Below the pieces are notes generated by a model. It was not told where the DNA came from, ran no database searches, and was given only the letters and a program-made list of their open reading frames with translations. Below, one piece after another: positions 28,827 through 36,797 of a stretch of 64,000 nt of DNA. The position numbers and the translations under genes were made by a program. The stretch is from positions 1 through 64,000 of the forward strand of contig NZ_LKKO01000047.1 in assembly GCF_001455965.1 (NCBI RefSeq), in the 5' to 3' direction. This stretch comes from Methylobacterium sp. GXS13. Lineage in GTDB: Bacteria > Pseudomonadota > Alphaproteobacteria > Rhizobiales > Beijerinckiaceae. Positions within the stretch are counted from its first letter, which is position 1; each line of letters starts with the position of its first letter.

Positions 28827-29783
28827 TCAACCGCCTCCCTGGGACAGGAGGTCCCGGGGCGTGAAGCCGAAGCGCCGACGGAACGCACGGCTGAACGCGG
28901 CCGGGTCCGTGAATCCGCAACTCGCCATGATCGACGCGACTCGGGCGCCGGTCTTGCGCATCATCACGATACGATCATGTGCCCGGTCCAGCCGTGCGTC
29001 GCGGATCGTGGCCGCGATGCCTTCGCCGCCCGCGAAGGCCGCGTAGAGGCGACTGCGGGAGATCTGCAGCGATGCAGCCAGGGACGCAGGGCCGAAAGCC
29101 GTCTCGTGCAGGCGACGCTGGATATGGGACAGGGCCAGCGAGCGTACAGCGTCAACGGATAGCCGGCCGTCGATCGCCCCATGCTGGCCATGGACGATAC
29201 CGCGTAGGATATGGAGCGCACCTTCGATGGCGATGCCGGTCTCGACTTCCGTCATTCCCGACACCGATGTCGCAAACGCGTCGAGATGGGCCGCCAACAA
29301 CCCGCGCAGCGGCGTGGCGTTCAGCTTGCTGCCGGTGAGAACCTGTGGGTTGCCGACCTGCTCCATGAAGCTGGCCCGGGGCACGGCCAGCCGGATTTCC
29401 TCGTAGCCGTATCGGCTGCCGGCGATCCCGGGCCGGCCGGTGGCATGGAAGGCCACGTCGCCCCTCTGCAGGAGCGCTCCGTTGCTGCCCTGCTCGATGT
29501 AGCCCTGACCGGCAGCGACCACCATGATCGCGATCTCGTCGCGCCCGTCTCGACCGATATGGCGCGCAGTACGGTCCACGCCGACCGGCGTGCTCACGGT
29601 GCGCAGGATCGTCCCGTGCGCGGAGGGGGCAACCATGCGGCGGGCCGAGAAGGGCGCGTCGGACTCGAACGGAGTGACGTCGACGCCGGTCAAAACCACG
29701 TCGCGCCAGAAATCGAAGGAATGCTTCTGCTCAACGGTATCGGTCGTCTGAATGAAGGTCGGGATTTTCGGTTCGACACTCAC
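28827..29783 (-). CDS. AraC family transcriptional regulator (paralogue A)
   Basis: A 318-residue regulator with an AraC_binding_2-like N-terminal domain (about 10-180; FDFWRDVVLTGVDV, GYIEQGSNGALLQRGDVAF) and a C-terminal double HTH (about 215-315). The second HTH reads IMASCGFTDPAAFSRAFRRRFG. I chose the GTG at 29783, because its tandem paralogue has a GTG at the equivalent place and the same exact length, and AAGG sits 8 bases upstream; an ATG at 29834 is the alternative. It has no adjacent target gene other than the paralogue. Target and ligand unknown. Confidence 0.85.
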   Translation of the reverse strand: MSVEPKIPTFIQTTDTVEQKHSFDFWRDVVLTGVDVTPFESDAPFSARRMVAPSAHGTILRTVSTPVGVDRTARHIGRDGRDEIAIMVVAAGQGYIEQGSNGALLQRGDVAFHATGRPGIAGSRYGYEEIRLAVPRASFMEQVGNPQVLTGSKLNATPLRGLLAAHLDAFATSVSGMTEVETGIAIEGALHILRGIVHGQHGAIDGRLSVDAVRSLALSHIQRRLHETAFGPASLAASLQISRSRLYAAFAGGEGIAATIRDARLDRAHDRIVMMRKTGARVASIMASCGFTDPAAFSRAFRRRFGFTPRDLLSQGGG

Positions 29784-30006
29784 CGTGCGCTCGCCTTGCA
29801 ATCCGTAAGCCGGCCCTCCGGGCGCCCGACCCACGATTCAGAATTCCCGGGACAGTGGATCCGCCACCGCGCGCCCGGCGCTCAGGTCCAAGCCATGAGC
29901 CGCATGTCGCTGCGCCGGCCCCTTTGCCAAATAGGCTTGGCTTAGCCACGCGCGGTGCCCGACCGTACAGGCGTCCCGCAACCTCACACCCAGCGATCAG
30001 ATCCAC

Positions 30007-30963
30007 TCAGCCGGCACACTGGGCTAGAAAGTCCCGAGGCGAGAGGCCGAATCGCTGGCGAAAGGCGCGGCTGAAGGCCGCCGGGTCGGTGAAGCCGCAG
30101 CCGGCCATGATCGACCCAATCCGGCCTCCGGCCTTCTGCATCATGACGATCCGATCATGAGCGCGATCCAGACGAGCGTCGCGAATCGTGGCCGCGATGC
30201 CCTCGCCGCCGGAGAAAGCCGCGTAGAGGCGGCTGCGGGAAACCCTTAAGTCGGCGGCCAGTGCGTCCGGACCGAAGTCTGGATCGTGCAGACGATGCTC
30301 GATCCGCGCCAGTGCCAGGGAGCGGAGCGCATTTGCCGACAGGTCGCCGTCTCCGCGTGCGTTCTGGCCGTTGATGATGCCGCGCAACAGGTGAAGGGCG
30401 CTTTCGACGGCGATCCCGGTTTCAGCATCCGACATCACCTTGACCGACCCTGCGAAAGCGCAAAGATAGGCGGCGAACAGGTCGTTCAGCGGGCCGGCGG
30501 CGAACTTGCGGCCGGCGAAATCATCGACGTTGCCGATATGCGCCAGGAAGGTCGCGCGGGGCACCGCAAGACGGATTTCCTCGAAGTCGGTCAGTCCCCC
30601 GCCGCCGCCGGGCCGTCCCCAGGTCTGAAAGCTGATGTCGCCGGCGCCCAGCAGCGCGCCATTGTTGCCTTGCTCGATGTAGCCCCGTCCCCTGATGATC
30701 AGCATGATGCCCATATCCTCACGCCCGTCGCCCCGCACGTGATGGGGCTTGCGTTCCAGGCTGTAGGGGCGACTGATCGTGTGGAAGACCGATCCATGGC
30801 GGGACGCCGCCACCTTGCGGGAGGCGGAAAAGGGCTGGTCCGAATCAAGTTGAGCCAGTTCCGTCCCTGCCATTACGGTACTGCGCCAATAGTCGAAAGC
30901 GTCCTTCGGCCCGACGGAATCGGTCGTTCGGAAAAAGATCGGGATCGTTTTCTTGGCGCTCAC
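30007..30963 (-). CDS. AraC family transcriptional regulator (paralogue B)
   Basis: A 318-residue tandem duplicate of the gene at 28827, identical in length and roughly half identical in sequence. Conservation is strongest in the HTH region (RSRLYAAFSGGEGIAATIRD, then CGFTDPAAFSRAFRQRFG) and weaker in the N-terminal effector domain (FDYWRSTVMAGTELAQLDS), which suggests the two respond to different signals while reading similar DNA sites. The GTG at 30963 is favoured over the ATG at 30999 for the same reason as in A. A long AT-rich control region with a palindrome lies upstream. Confidence 0.85.
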   Translation of the reverse strand: MSAKKTIPIFFRTTDSVGPKDAFDYWRSTVMAGTELAQLDSDQPFSASRKVAASRHGSVFHTISRPYSLERKPHHVRGDGREDMGIMLIIRGRGYIEQGNNGALLGAGDISFQTWGRPGGGGGLTDFEEIRLAVPRATFLAHIGNVDDFAGRKFAAGPLNDLFAAYLCAFAGSVKVMSDAETGIAVESALHLLRGIINGQNARGDGDLSANALRSLALARIEHRLHDPDFGPDALAADLRVSRSRLYAAFSGGEGIAATIRDARLDRAHDRIVMMQKAGGRIGSIMAGCGFTDPAAFSRAFRQRFGLSPRDFLAQCAG

Positions 30964-31500
30964 GGCTGAGTGGTCCTGCAACCTAGAATTCGCGGACACG
31001 CGATTGCTAGCTCGAACAACAACAGACCTAGAGTTTCAGATCCAAGATCAAGAAGCAACACGGCCCACGACGGCCTATGAAAAGAACCCCCACCCTATGA
31101 AACGCGCGCCATCAAGCCTTTGAGGCAGATCTGTATGTCATTGTTGAAATTAATTGACGATATTTTTGCTTGATATTCATCAAGCATCATAAAATAGAAA
31201 CCATTTGAGCTTTGTCGTTCGAGCCCTTCAGGGACGCAACATCGGCAGCATCAATCGGAATGAGTCGAAATTTGTAACTTCTTAATCAGAGGCAATGGAC
31301 AACATTGAAATCAAATTCGATGGCGCCAAAAAACTTCAGCTCCTCGTGTTAAGGCAATCACTCATCGGCGCAAAGGTTCCGCTTGTTAAACTCATAATTG
31401 CCTGAAAAAACCCCTTATAGGCCTAATTAGTTTCAGTAAGAAATCTAATTTTCTTACGAAACATCATCGATCATGAGAAGAGTCCAGTCGCGACAGCTAT
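30964..31500. promoter_or_regulatory. AT-rich intergenic region upstream of AraC paralogue B
   Basis: About 540 bp, clearly AT-rich from 31120 to 31470, with no supported gene. It separates paralogue B from the zinc-ribbon gene, both leftward, so it holds the B promoter and the 3' end of the zinc-ribbon unit. A perfect inverted repeat is annotated inside. Confidence 0.55.
31167..31186. repeat. Perfect inverted repeat, possible operator
   Basis: TGCTTGAT and its complement ATCAAGCA flank a 4-base spacer (ATTC). The 8-bp perfect arms fit a dimeric HTH regulator. It is about 200 bp upstream of paralogue B. Confidence 0.5.
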
Positions 31501-32277
31501 TCACTGACGATCGACGTCGGCCCGAACTTCGCTGCGTGACGATCCTGCATCCGCGAAGCGCAGCACCACGGCCCGGCCGGATGCTGGGGGGTTCGTCAGG
31601 CTGGCGCGGAACCGGGCCGTCTCGGACGTCCCGAGCACAGCCCTGGGCGCAGCCACCGGAAAGGTTCGGATCACGCGGCCGCCAGCATCGCGGATTTCAA
31701 CGCTCAAGGCCGAGACCGGCACGTCGGTTCGGGCTACGCCGACGAGGTCGCCCTCGATAACGAGTTCAGCAGGCTGGGCGTCCTCGGCAGGATTGCTGAA
31801 GGCCACCACGTCGCGAATTTCGATGCCCCGGACATTCACCGGCAGCCCGACACGGGCGAACAGGGCGGCACTCTGTGGAACCAACCGGACCACGCCTGTC
31901 CGGGCTAAGCAGAGCAGAGGCAATGCCGCCAGCAGCGTCAGTCCCACGGCCATGGAGGGCGAGAGGCCGGGAAGACCGCGCCAGCCCTTGGCGCGGGTGG
32001 CGCGCACGGGAGCCCGGCGCCGTTCGGACAACGGCGCCGACGTCTCAGAGGCGGCTCTGACCGTGGCCGAGGCCTCCTGCCAGACAGCGTCCGTTGCCGG
32101 ATCGGGCTCCGCCTCACCCTTCTCCGCCAGTTCGGCCTCATGGCCGGCTAGAACGTCGGCGGGGCTAAGGAACCAGGTTTCACGGCAGGCTGCACAACGG
32201 ACAGAGCGCCCATCCTTGCCAACCTTGCCGGCTTCGATCCGGTACTCGCTCGCGCAGCTCGGGCAGACGATCAGCAT
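31501..32277 (-). CDS. Zinc-ribbon / DUF3426 membrane protein
   Basis: A 258-residue protein starting with an MJ0042-type zinc ribbon: CPSC (Cys5, Cys8) and CAAC (Cys28, Cys31). A charged linker follows, then one TM helix (about 107-130) and a periplasmic C-terminal domain resembling DUF3426 (NVRGIEIRDVVAFSNPAED, then RTFPVAAPRAVLGTSETARF). This architecture is standard in alphaproteobacteria next to ftsE/ftsX. It diverges from ftsE here. Function is not established; a link to envelope or division regulation is inference from context. Confidence 0.88.
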   Translation of the reverse strand: MLIVCPSCASEYRIEAGKVGKDGRSVRCAACRETWFLSPADVLAGHEAELAEKGEAEPDPATDAVWQEASATVRAASETSAPLSERRRAPVRATRAKGWRGLPGLSPSMAVGLTLLAALPLLCLARTGVVRLVPQSAALFARVGLPVNVRGIEIRDVVAFSNPAEDAQPAELVIEGDLVGVARTDVPVSALSVEIRDAGGRVIRTFPVAAPRAVLGTSETARFRASLTNPPASGRAVVLRFADAGSSRSEVRADVDRQ

Positions 32278-32475
32278 ACGCGCGCCATTCGTTCCATCGG
32301 GGATCGTTTCCGATCGGCAAAGCCGGAGCCGAGCCGCAAAATCAGTTGAGAAACCGTGCCCGAACAGGGTTAAGCGTCTGTGAAATGAGGCTGGCCTTGA
32401 AAACGCCTGCCGATCCGGCGATCTCCGAACGATGGATCGGCGAAACCCGGCACGGCTTTGAACCTACAGGCAAGC

Positions 32476-33168
32476 ATGAAGAGCCTGCTGCCCGGCGCGG
32501 AACGCCCGGTGGTGCAGTTCGAGAATGTCGGCATGCGTTACGGCCTCGGGCCGGAGGTGCTGTCCGATGTGAGCTTCCGGATCGCGCCGCGCTCATTCCA
32601 GTTCCTCACCGGCCCGTCCGGCGCCGGAAAAACGACGCTGCTGCGCCTGATCCTGCTCTCGGTTCGCCCGACTCGGGGCCTCGTCTCGATCTTTGGCGAG
32701 GAGGTCAGCGGTATCTCGGCCAAGGCGCTTACGGGCCTGCGGCGGCGGATGGGCGTGGTGTTCCAGGATTTCCGCCTGCTCGACCATCTCACGACCTACG
32801 AGAACGTGGCCTTGCCCCTGCGGGTCCAGGGCCGGTCGGAGGCGAGCTACCGGGCCGAGGTGGTCGAGTTGCTGCGTTGGGTCGGCCTTGGCGAACGCAT
32901 GCACGCGCTGCCGCCGCTTCTGTCCGGCGGAGAGAAGCAGCGCGCCGCCATCGCACGGGCATTGATCGCGAGGCCGGACCTGCTGCTCGCCGACGAGCCC
33001 ACCGGAAACGTCGATCCGGGTCTCGGGCGACGGCTGCTGCGGCTGTTCCTGGAACTCAATAAGCTCGGAACCTCGGTGATCATCGCGACCCACGATTTTG
33101 GGATCATGGACGCCGTCGATGCCCGCCGCATGGTGCTGGGCGAAGGCCGGCTGCGGATCGAGGAATGA
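32476..33168 (+). CDS. ftsE: Cell division ATP-binding protein FtsE
   Basis: A 230-residue ABC ATPase that, with FtsX, couples ATP hydrolysis to activation of periplasmic peptidoglycan hydrolases at the septum. Walker A is TGPSGAGKTTLL (about 48-59), the Q-loop VVFQDFRLLDH, the signature LSGGEKQRAAIARAL and Walker B LLLADEPTGNVDP. All motifs are intact. The ATG at 32476 gives the usual N-terminus; a TTG at 32458 would add six residues. Its last bases overlap ftsX as ATGA, so the two are translationally coupled. Confidence 0.94.
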   Translation: MKSLLPGAERPVVQFENVGMRYGLGPEVLSDVSFRIAPRSFQFLTGPSGAGKTTLLRLILLSVRPTRGLVSIFGEEVSGISAKALTGLRRRMGVVFQDFRLLDHLTTYENVALPLRVQGRSEASYRAEVVELLRWVGLGERMHALPPLLSGGEKQRAAIARALIARPDLLLADEPTGNVDPGLGRRLLRLFLELNKLGTSVIIATHDFGIMDAVDARRMVLGEGRLRIEE

Positions 33169-34133
33169 GTGCGCCGGTCACCACCCGAGCCCAGGCTGAA
33201 TCCCCGTTCGGTCCTGCTGATCCGAGCCTGCCGACGAATTTGCGCCGCAACGCCGCCCTGGTCCCTACGGACACCGCGGCCGGGCGTTCGCTCGCGGCGG
33301 TCATCGCGATCCTGACCTTCCTGGCCGGTCTTTGCGCAGGCGCCGCCGAGATTGTCGCCACCAATGCCGGGCAGTGGCAGGGCGACGTCGCCCAGGAGGT
33401 GACGATCCAAGTGCGGCCCGGCCCCGGCCGGGACGTCGATGCCGACGTGGCCCGGGCCGAGACGATCGCCAAGTCCGAGCCCGGGATCGCCGAGGCGCGG
33501 GTCTTCTCCAAAGCGGAGGCTGAGCGGCTTCTGGAGCCGTGGCTGGGCAGCGGCCTCGACCTGTCGGACCTGCCGGTGCCGCGCTTGATCGCCCTTAAGC
33601 TCGCCGACAATCGGAGCGCGGACCTGAAGCGCCTGCGCATCCGCCTCACCGAGGCGCTGCCGGGGGTAGCGAGCCTCGACGACCACGCGCTCTGGCTCCA
33701 GCGGCTCTCGACCGCGGCCAACGCCTTCGTGGGCATCGGCGTCGGCATGGTGGTGCTGGTGCTGGTCGCTACCGGGCTGGCGGTGACCTTCGCCACGCGC
33801 GGCGCCATGGCGGGCAACCGCGAGGTGGTGGAGGTGCTCCATTTCGTCGGCGCCGACGACGACTACATCGCCCGGGCGTTCCAGCGCCGGTTCTTCGGGC
33901 TGGGCCTGCGCGGCGGCGCGATCGGGGCCGGGCTGGCGATCCTCGCCTTCGCCATCGCCGGCCTGCTCGCCCGCGCTGCCCGCTCTGGACCAGCCGGCCA
34001 GGAGGTCGAAGCCCTGTTCGGCGCCGTCCAGGTCGGGCTGCGGGGCTATGCGAGCGTGATCCTCATCGGGGTGATCGCGTCGGTCGTCACGGGCGTGGTG
34101 TCGCGGATCACCGTGCGTCGGTTTCTGTCTTGA
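33165..34133 (+). CDS. ftsX: Cell division protein FtsX
   Basis: A 322-residue ABC-type membrane partner of FtsE. About 45 cytoplasmic residues precede TM1 (about 45-65). A periplasmic loop of about 150 residues (EVTIQVRPGPGRDVDADVAR, EARVFSKAEAERLLEPWLG) is the region that recruits hydrolase activators. Three further TM helices follow (about 185-210, 245-270, 290-310). The block VVEVLHFVGADDDYIARAFQ is the typical FtsX cytoplasmic coupling helix. Start overlaps ftsE stop. The periplasmic loop sequence is divergent, as is normal for the family. Confidence 0.92.
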   Translation: MSAPVTTRAQAESPFGPADPSLPTNLRRNAALVPTDTAAGRSLAAVIAILTFLAGLCAGAAEIVATNAGQWQGDVAQEVTIQVRPGPGRDVDADVARAETIAKSEPGIAEARVFSKAEAERLLEPWLGSGLDLSDLPVPRLIALKLADNRSADLKRLRIRLTEALPGVASLDDHALWLQRLSTAANAFVGIGVGMVVLVLVATGLAVTFATRGAMAGNREVVEVLHFVGADDDYIARAFQRRFFGLGLRGGAIGAGLAILAFAIAGLLARAARSGPAGQEVEALFGAVQVGLRGYASVILIGVIASVVTGVVSRITVRRFLS

Positions 34134-34273
34134 TCGCGCGATACCATGGGCGCGCGGGGGAAACAGGGGGTCCAGGCAAACCGTTAACGATTGCGAAAGG
34201 TTATCGCGGCGGTGTGGATGGGGCCGATACGTCTGCCTCCGGGCCGCCGTATTCGGCGCCGATCCTCCGGAGG

Positions 34274-35068
34274 ATGACCACGCGGATGCAACGCGCACCG
34301 GCCCCCTACCCGACCGACGCCCTCGGCTGGGCCTGGAACGAGCGGCCTGTCCCGCGTGGCGCCTCCGTGCTCCCTCGGCGATTGCATCCTCGGCATCGGC
34401 TGCTCTGGACGTGCGGCTTCGCTGCGGGTCTCGGCGCCGCAGCGCTGTTCGCTGGTTTCCTGATCTTCGTCGGTGCCCTGGCCCGGCATGAGCGCAGTCC
34501 GGCCGACCGGGCGGACGGCATCGTCGCGCTGACCGGTGGAGCACAGCGGATCGGCGATGCGATCGATCTTCTAGCTGGCGGCTACGGGCGCCGGCTACTG
34601 ATCACCGGGGTCAACGAGCGCACCAGCCGCGACGAGATCGCCCGGTTGAATCCGACCCAGCGCTCCTTGATCGCATGCTGCGTCGATCTCGATTACCGGG
34701 CCCGCAACACCATCGGCAACGCCATCGAGACCCGACGCTGGATGCGGGCGCACCGGTTCAATACCGTCGCAGTGGTGACCTCAAACTATCACATGCCGCG
34801 CACGCTCATCGAGCTGGACCACGCCCTGCAGGACAGCGACCGAGTCCTACCCCATCCGGTGGTGACCGAGGGCCTCGATGCCGATCGTTGGTGGCAAAGT
34901 CCCCCGACGGCCAAACTCCTGGCGTCCGAATATGTAAAATTCCTGGCGAGCTGGGTGCGCACTCGCTTCGAGGACGATCCGGAGCGCTCTCGTGCAGCGA
35001 TTTTGATCGGCCGCGGCAAACCGGTGAAGATGGTGGCCGAGCCGCTGATGATGCGACGCGTCGATTGA
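34274..35068 (+). CDS. YdcF family (DUF218) membrane protein
   Basis: A 264-residue protein with one N-terminal TM helix (about 41-63) and a DUF218 domain. The domain shows DGIVALTGGAQRIGDAIDLL, then RRLLITGVNERTSRDEIARL and the motif VVTSNYHMPRTLIELDHAL. E. coli relatives (YdcF, ElyC, SanA) act in envelope biogenesis or bind S-adenosylmethionine. The ATG at 34274 directly follows GGAGG; the ATG at 34286 has better spacing and is an alternative. It follows ftsX by 140 bp on the same strand, an order common in Methylobacterium. Confidence 0.87.
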   Translation: MTTRMQRAPAPYPTDALGWAWNERPVPRGASVLPRRLHPRHRLLWTCGFAAGLGAAALFAGFLIFVGALARHERSPADRADGIVALTGGAQRIGDAIDLLAGGYGRRLLITGVNERTSRDEIARLNPTQRSLIACCVDLDYRARNTIGNAIETRRWMRAHRFNTVAVVTSNYHMPRTLIELDHALQDSDRVLPHPVVTEGLDADRWWQSPPTAKLLASEYVKFLASWVRTRFEDDPERSRAAILIGRGKPVKMVAEPLMMRRVD

Positions 35069-35114
35069 TTATATGATGCCGGGCAGGCAATCGGCCTACC
35101 GGTCGAACTGGTCC

Positions 35115-35441
35115 TCAATGCCCGCCGCAGCGTGCCTTGATCGCTGCGGAAAACTCCCGATCCGAACCCTGCACCTGCGCGAGCCGCTGAGCCCGCTCCG
35201 AACCTGAGAGGCAGCGGCCATAGACGCTGGCGACCCGACGCATCGTGTCGACGTGGCGGCGCCAGACGCGGCAATTTTTGGCGTCGTCGCCGTCCGCCTG
35301 CTCCAGCTGTTCAAGGGCTTGGCGCTGCATCGATTGCGCCACCAGGACATCCCGGCCGCAGGTGGCGTCACCCTGCGCCCAAGCCGAGCCGGACAGGCCA
35401 GCCAGGATCACGACCGACACAACGAAGCGGGTCCGCGGCAT
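35115..35441 (-). CDS. Small exported protein, unknown function
   Basis: A 108-residue protein with a signal peptide (VVSVVILAGLSGSAWAQG, cleavage near 22) and a helical mature part with four cysteines (TCGR, NCRVW, GRCLSG, ARCGG), probably paired in the periplasm. Its ATG overlaps the ptsN stop codon, so it is translated from the hpf-ptsN transcript or coupled to ptsN. No family is recognised. Context suggests co-expression with nitrogen-PTS functions, but a functional link is not shown. Confidence 0.75.
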   Translation of the reverse strand: MPRTRFVVSVVILAGLSGSAWAQGDATCGRDVLVAQSMQRQALEQLEQADGDDAKNCRVWRRHVDTMRRVASVYGRCLSGSERAQRLAQVQGSDREFSAAIKARCGGH

Positions 35442-35908
35442 CAGGCGGCCTGCGGAGCCGTTGAGCGGGTCAGAAGCGCATAGAGCGCGCTGGAATCGCG
35501 AGCGGCGCGGATGTGGTTGAGCATGCCCGGCTCGCGCAAAACCCGGGCGACCTGGGCCAGGGCCTTCAAGTGATCGGCCCCAGCTCCTTCCGGGGCCAGA
35601 AGCAGGAAAGCGACATCCACCGGTTGGCCATCCAGGGCCTCGAAATCCACCGGCCGGTCGAACCGAGCGAATAAGCCGAAGAGCCGGTCGAGGCCGGGCA
35701 ATTTGCCATGCGGGATCGCCACGCCCTCACCGATCCCGGTCGAGCCGAGGCGCTCGCGCTGGAGCAGCGTGTCGAAGACCGGCCGCTCGTCGAGCGCCGG
35801 TAACCGACGCACGGCCTGCGCCGCAAGCTCCTGAAGCACCTGCTTCTTGGCGCGCGCGCGCAGGGACTGCACGACCGATTCGGGGTCGAGGAATTCCAGA
35901 ATTGGCAT
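35441..35908 (-). CDS. ptsN: Nitrogen-PTS EIIA protein PtsN
   Basis: A 155-residue EIIA(Ntr) regulator. The phosphoacceptor His is in GEGVAIPHGKLPGLDRL (His67), inside a normal PTS_EIIA_2 fold (residues 5-148). It takes phosphate from the PtsP-NPr chain and adjusts potassium transport, stress and carbon storage. In alphaproteobacteria it usually follows rpoN and hpf. Here hpf is 134 bp upstream on the same strand, but rpoN is not next to it. The downstream small exported gene overlaps its stop. Confidence 0.94.
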   Translation of the reverse strand: MPILEFLDPESVVQSLRARAKKQVLQELAAQAVRRLPALDERPVFDTLLQRERLGSTGIGEGVAIPHGKLPGLDRLFGLFARFDRPVDFEALDGQPVDVAFLLLAPEGAGADHLKALAQVARVLREPGMLNHIRAARDSSALYALLTRSTAPQAA

Positions 35909-36042
35909 CGATCGACCGTTGCCCCGTTACCCATCCGCGTCGGAACGGGCCTCGTCGCAGGGACGTCTCGCACGACGTCCCCGACTATCAATGGGCCGGG
36001 GAACGGGCCGGTTCCGGCTCCGTTCCTTTCGGTCCACACGCG

Positions 36043-36639
36043 TCAGTCGACGGCGCCCGGCGGGTCCACCCAGCCGATCGCGCCGTCACTGCGCCGGTAT
36101 ACGACGTTGACGCGCCCGGTGCCAGCGTGGACGAACACAACCACTGGGTATCCCGTCATGTCGAGGGCAGTCACCGCCTCGCCGATGGTGCGGCGCTGCA
36201 GGGTCTTGGTGCTCTCGGCGACGATCGGCGGGTGGGCGTCGCCGTCCTCCGGCTCGTCATCGTCCACTTCCTCCGGTGGGGCGAACACCGCGTAGGCCGC
36301 CTCGATCGCCGCGGATTCACTGGGGCCGCTGGCATGCTGCTTCAACCGATGCTTGTAGCGGCGCAGTCGCGTCTCGAGCTTGTCAGCGGTCTGCTCGAAG
36401 CTCGACCTCGCGTCGTGCGACACACCCACCGCCTCGATCGTCAGGCCCGACGCGAGGTGCAGCACGCAACCCGTTCGGTACGCGGCTCCGTCCCGCCGAA
36501 GCGTTACATGGCCGGTACAGGAATCGTTCATGTGCGAGTCGAGGTACTTGTCGAGCGTCGCAGCGATCCGCTCGTCGATACGGCCGCGCAGACTCTCTCC
36601 GAGATCCACGCCGTGGCCCGTGACCCGCAACGATCCCAT
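36043..36639 (-). CDS. hpf: Ribosome hibernation promoting factor, long form
   Basis: A 198-residue long HPF. The N-terminal RaiA-like ribosome-binding domain (about 1-100; RVTGHGVDLGESLRGRIDER, ADKLETRLRRYKHRLK) is joined by an acidic linker to the C-terminal dimerisation domain (about 140-198; GEAVTALDMTGYPVVVFVHA, NVVYRRSDGAIGWVDP). Long HPF produces 100S ribosome dimers in stationary phase. The ATG at 36639 follows GGGGGAGG, a very strong site; the longer upstream frame has no coding support. ptsN lies downstream in the same unit. Confidence 0.93.
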   Translation of the reverse strand: MGSLRVTGHGVDLGESLRGRIDERIAATLDKYLDSHMNDSCTGHVTLRRDGAAYRTGCVLHLASGLTIEAVGVSHDARSSFEQTADKLETRLRRYKHRLKQHASGPSESAAIEAAYAVFAPPEEVDDDEPEDGDAHPPIVAESTKTLQRRTIGEAVTALDMTGYPVVVFVHAGTGRVNVVYRRSDGAIGWVDPPGAVD

Positions 36640-36797
36640 GCTGCCTCCCCCGTGCGATTCAGTCCCCGGAATTAGAGAGCCGGCTTGCGCTAAGTCAACG
36701 GAGGCGTGCCCGTTCCGTCCGAGGCGCCGCTTAACCCTGGGTTCAGCCGTCCTCCCGGTATACAGGCACCGTTCCGCCAACTGAGACGCAGGCCCGC

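Noticed and set aside
32847-34544. 565-codon reverse frame across ftsE, ftsX and ydcF
   Set aside because: Antisense to three well-recognised genes, with no motif and no conserved start.
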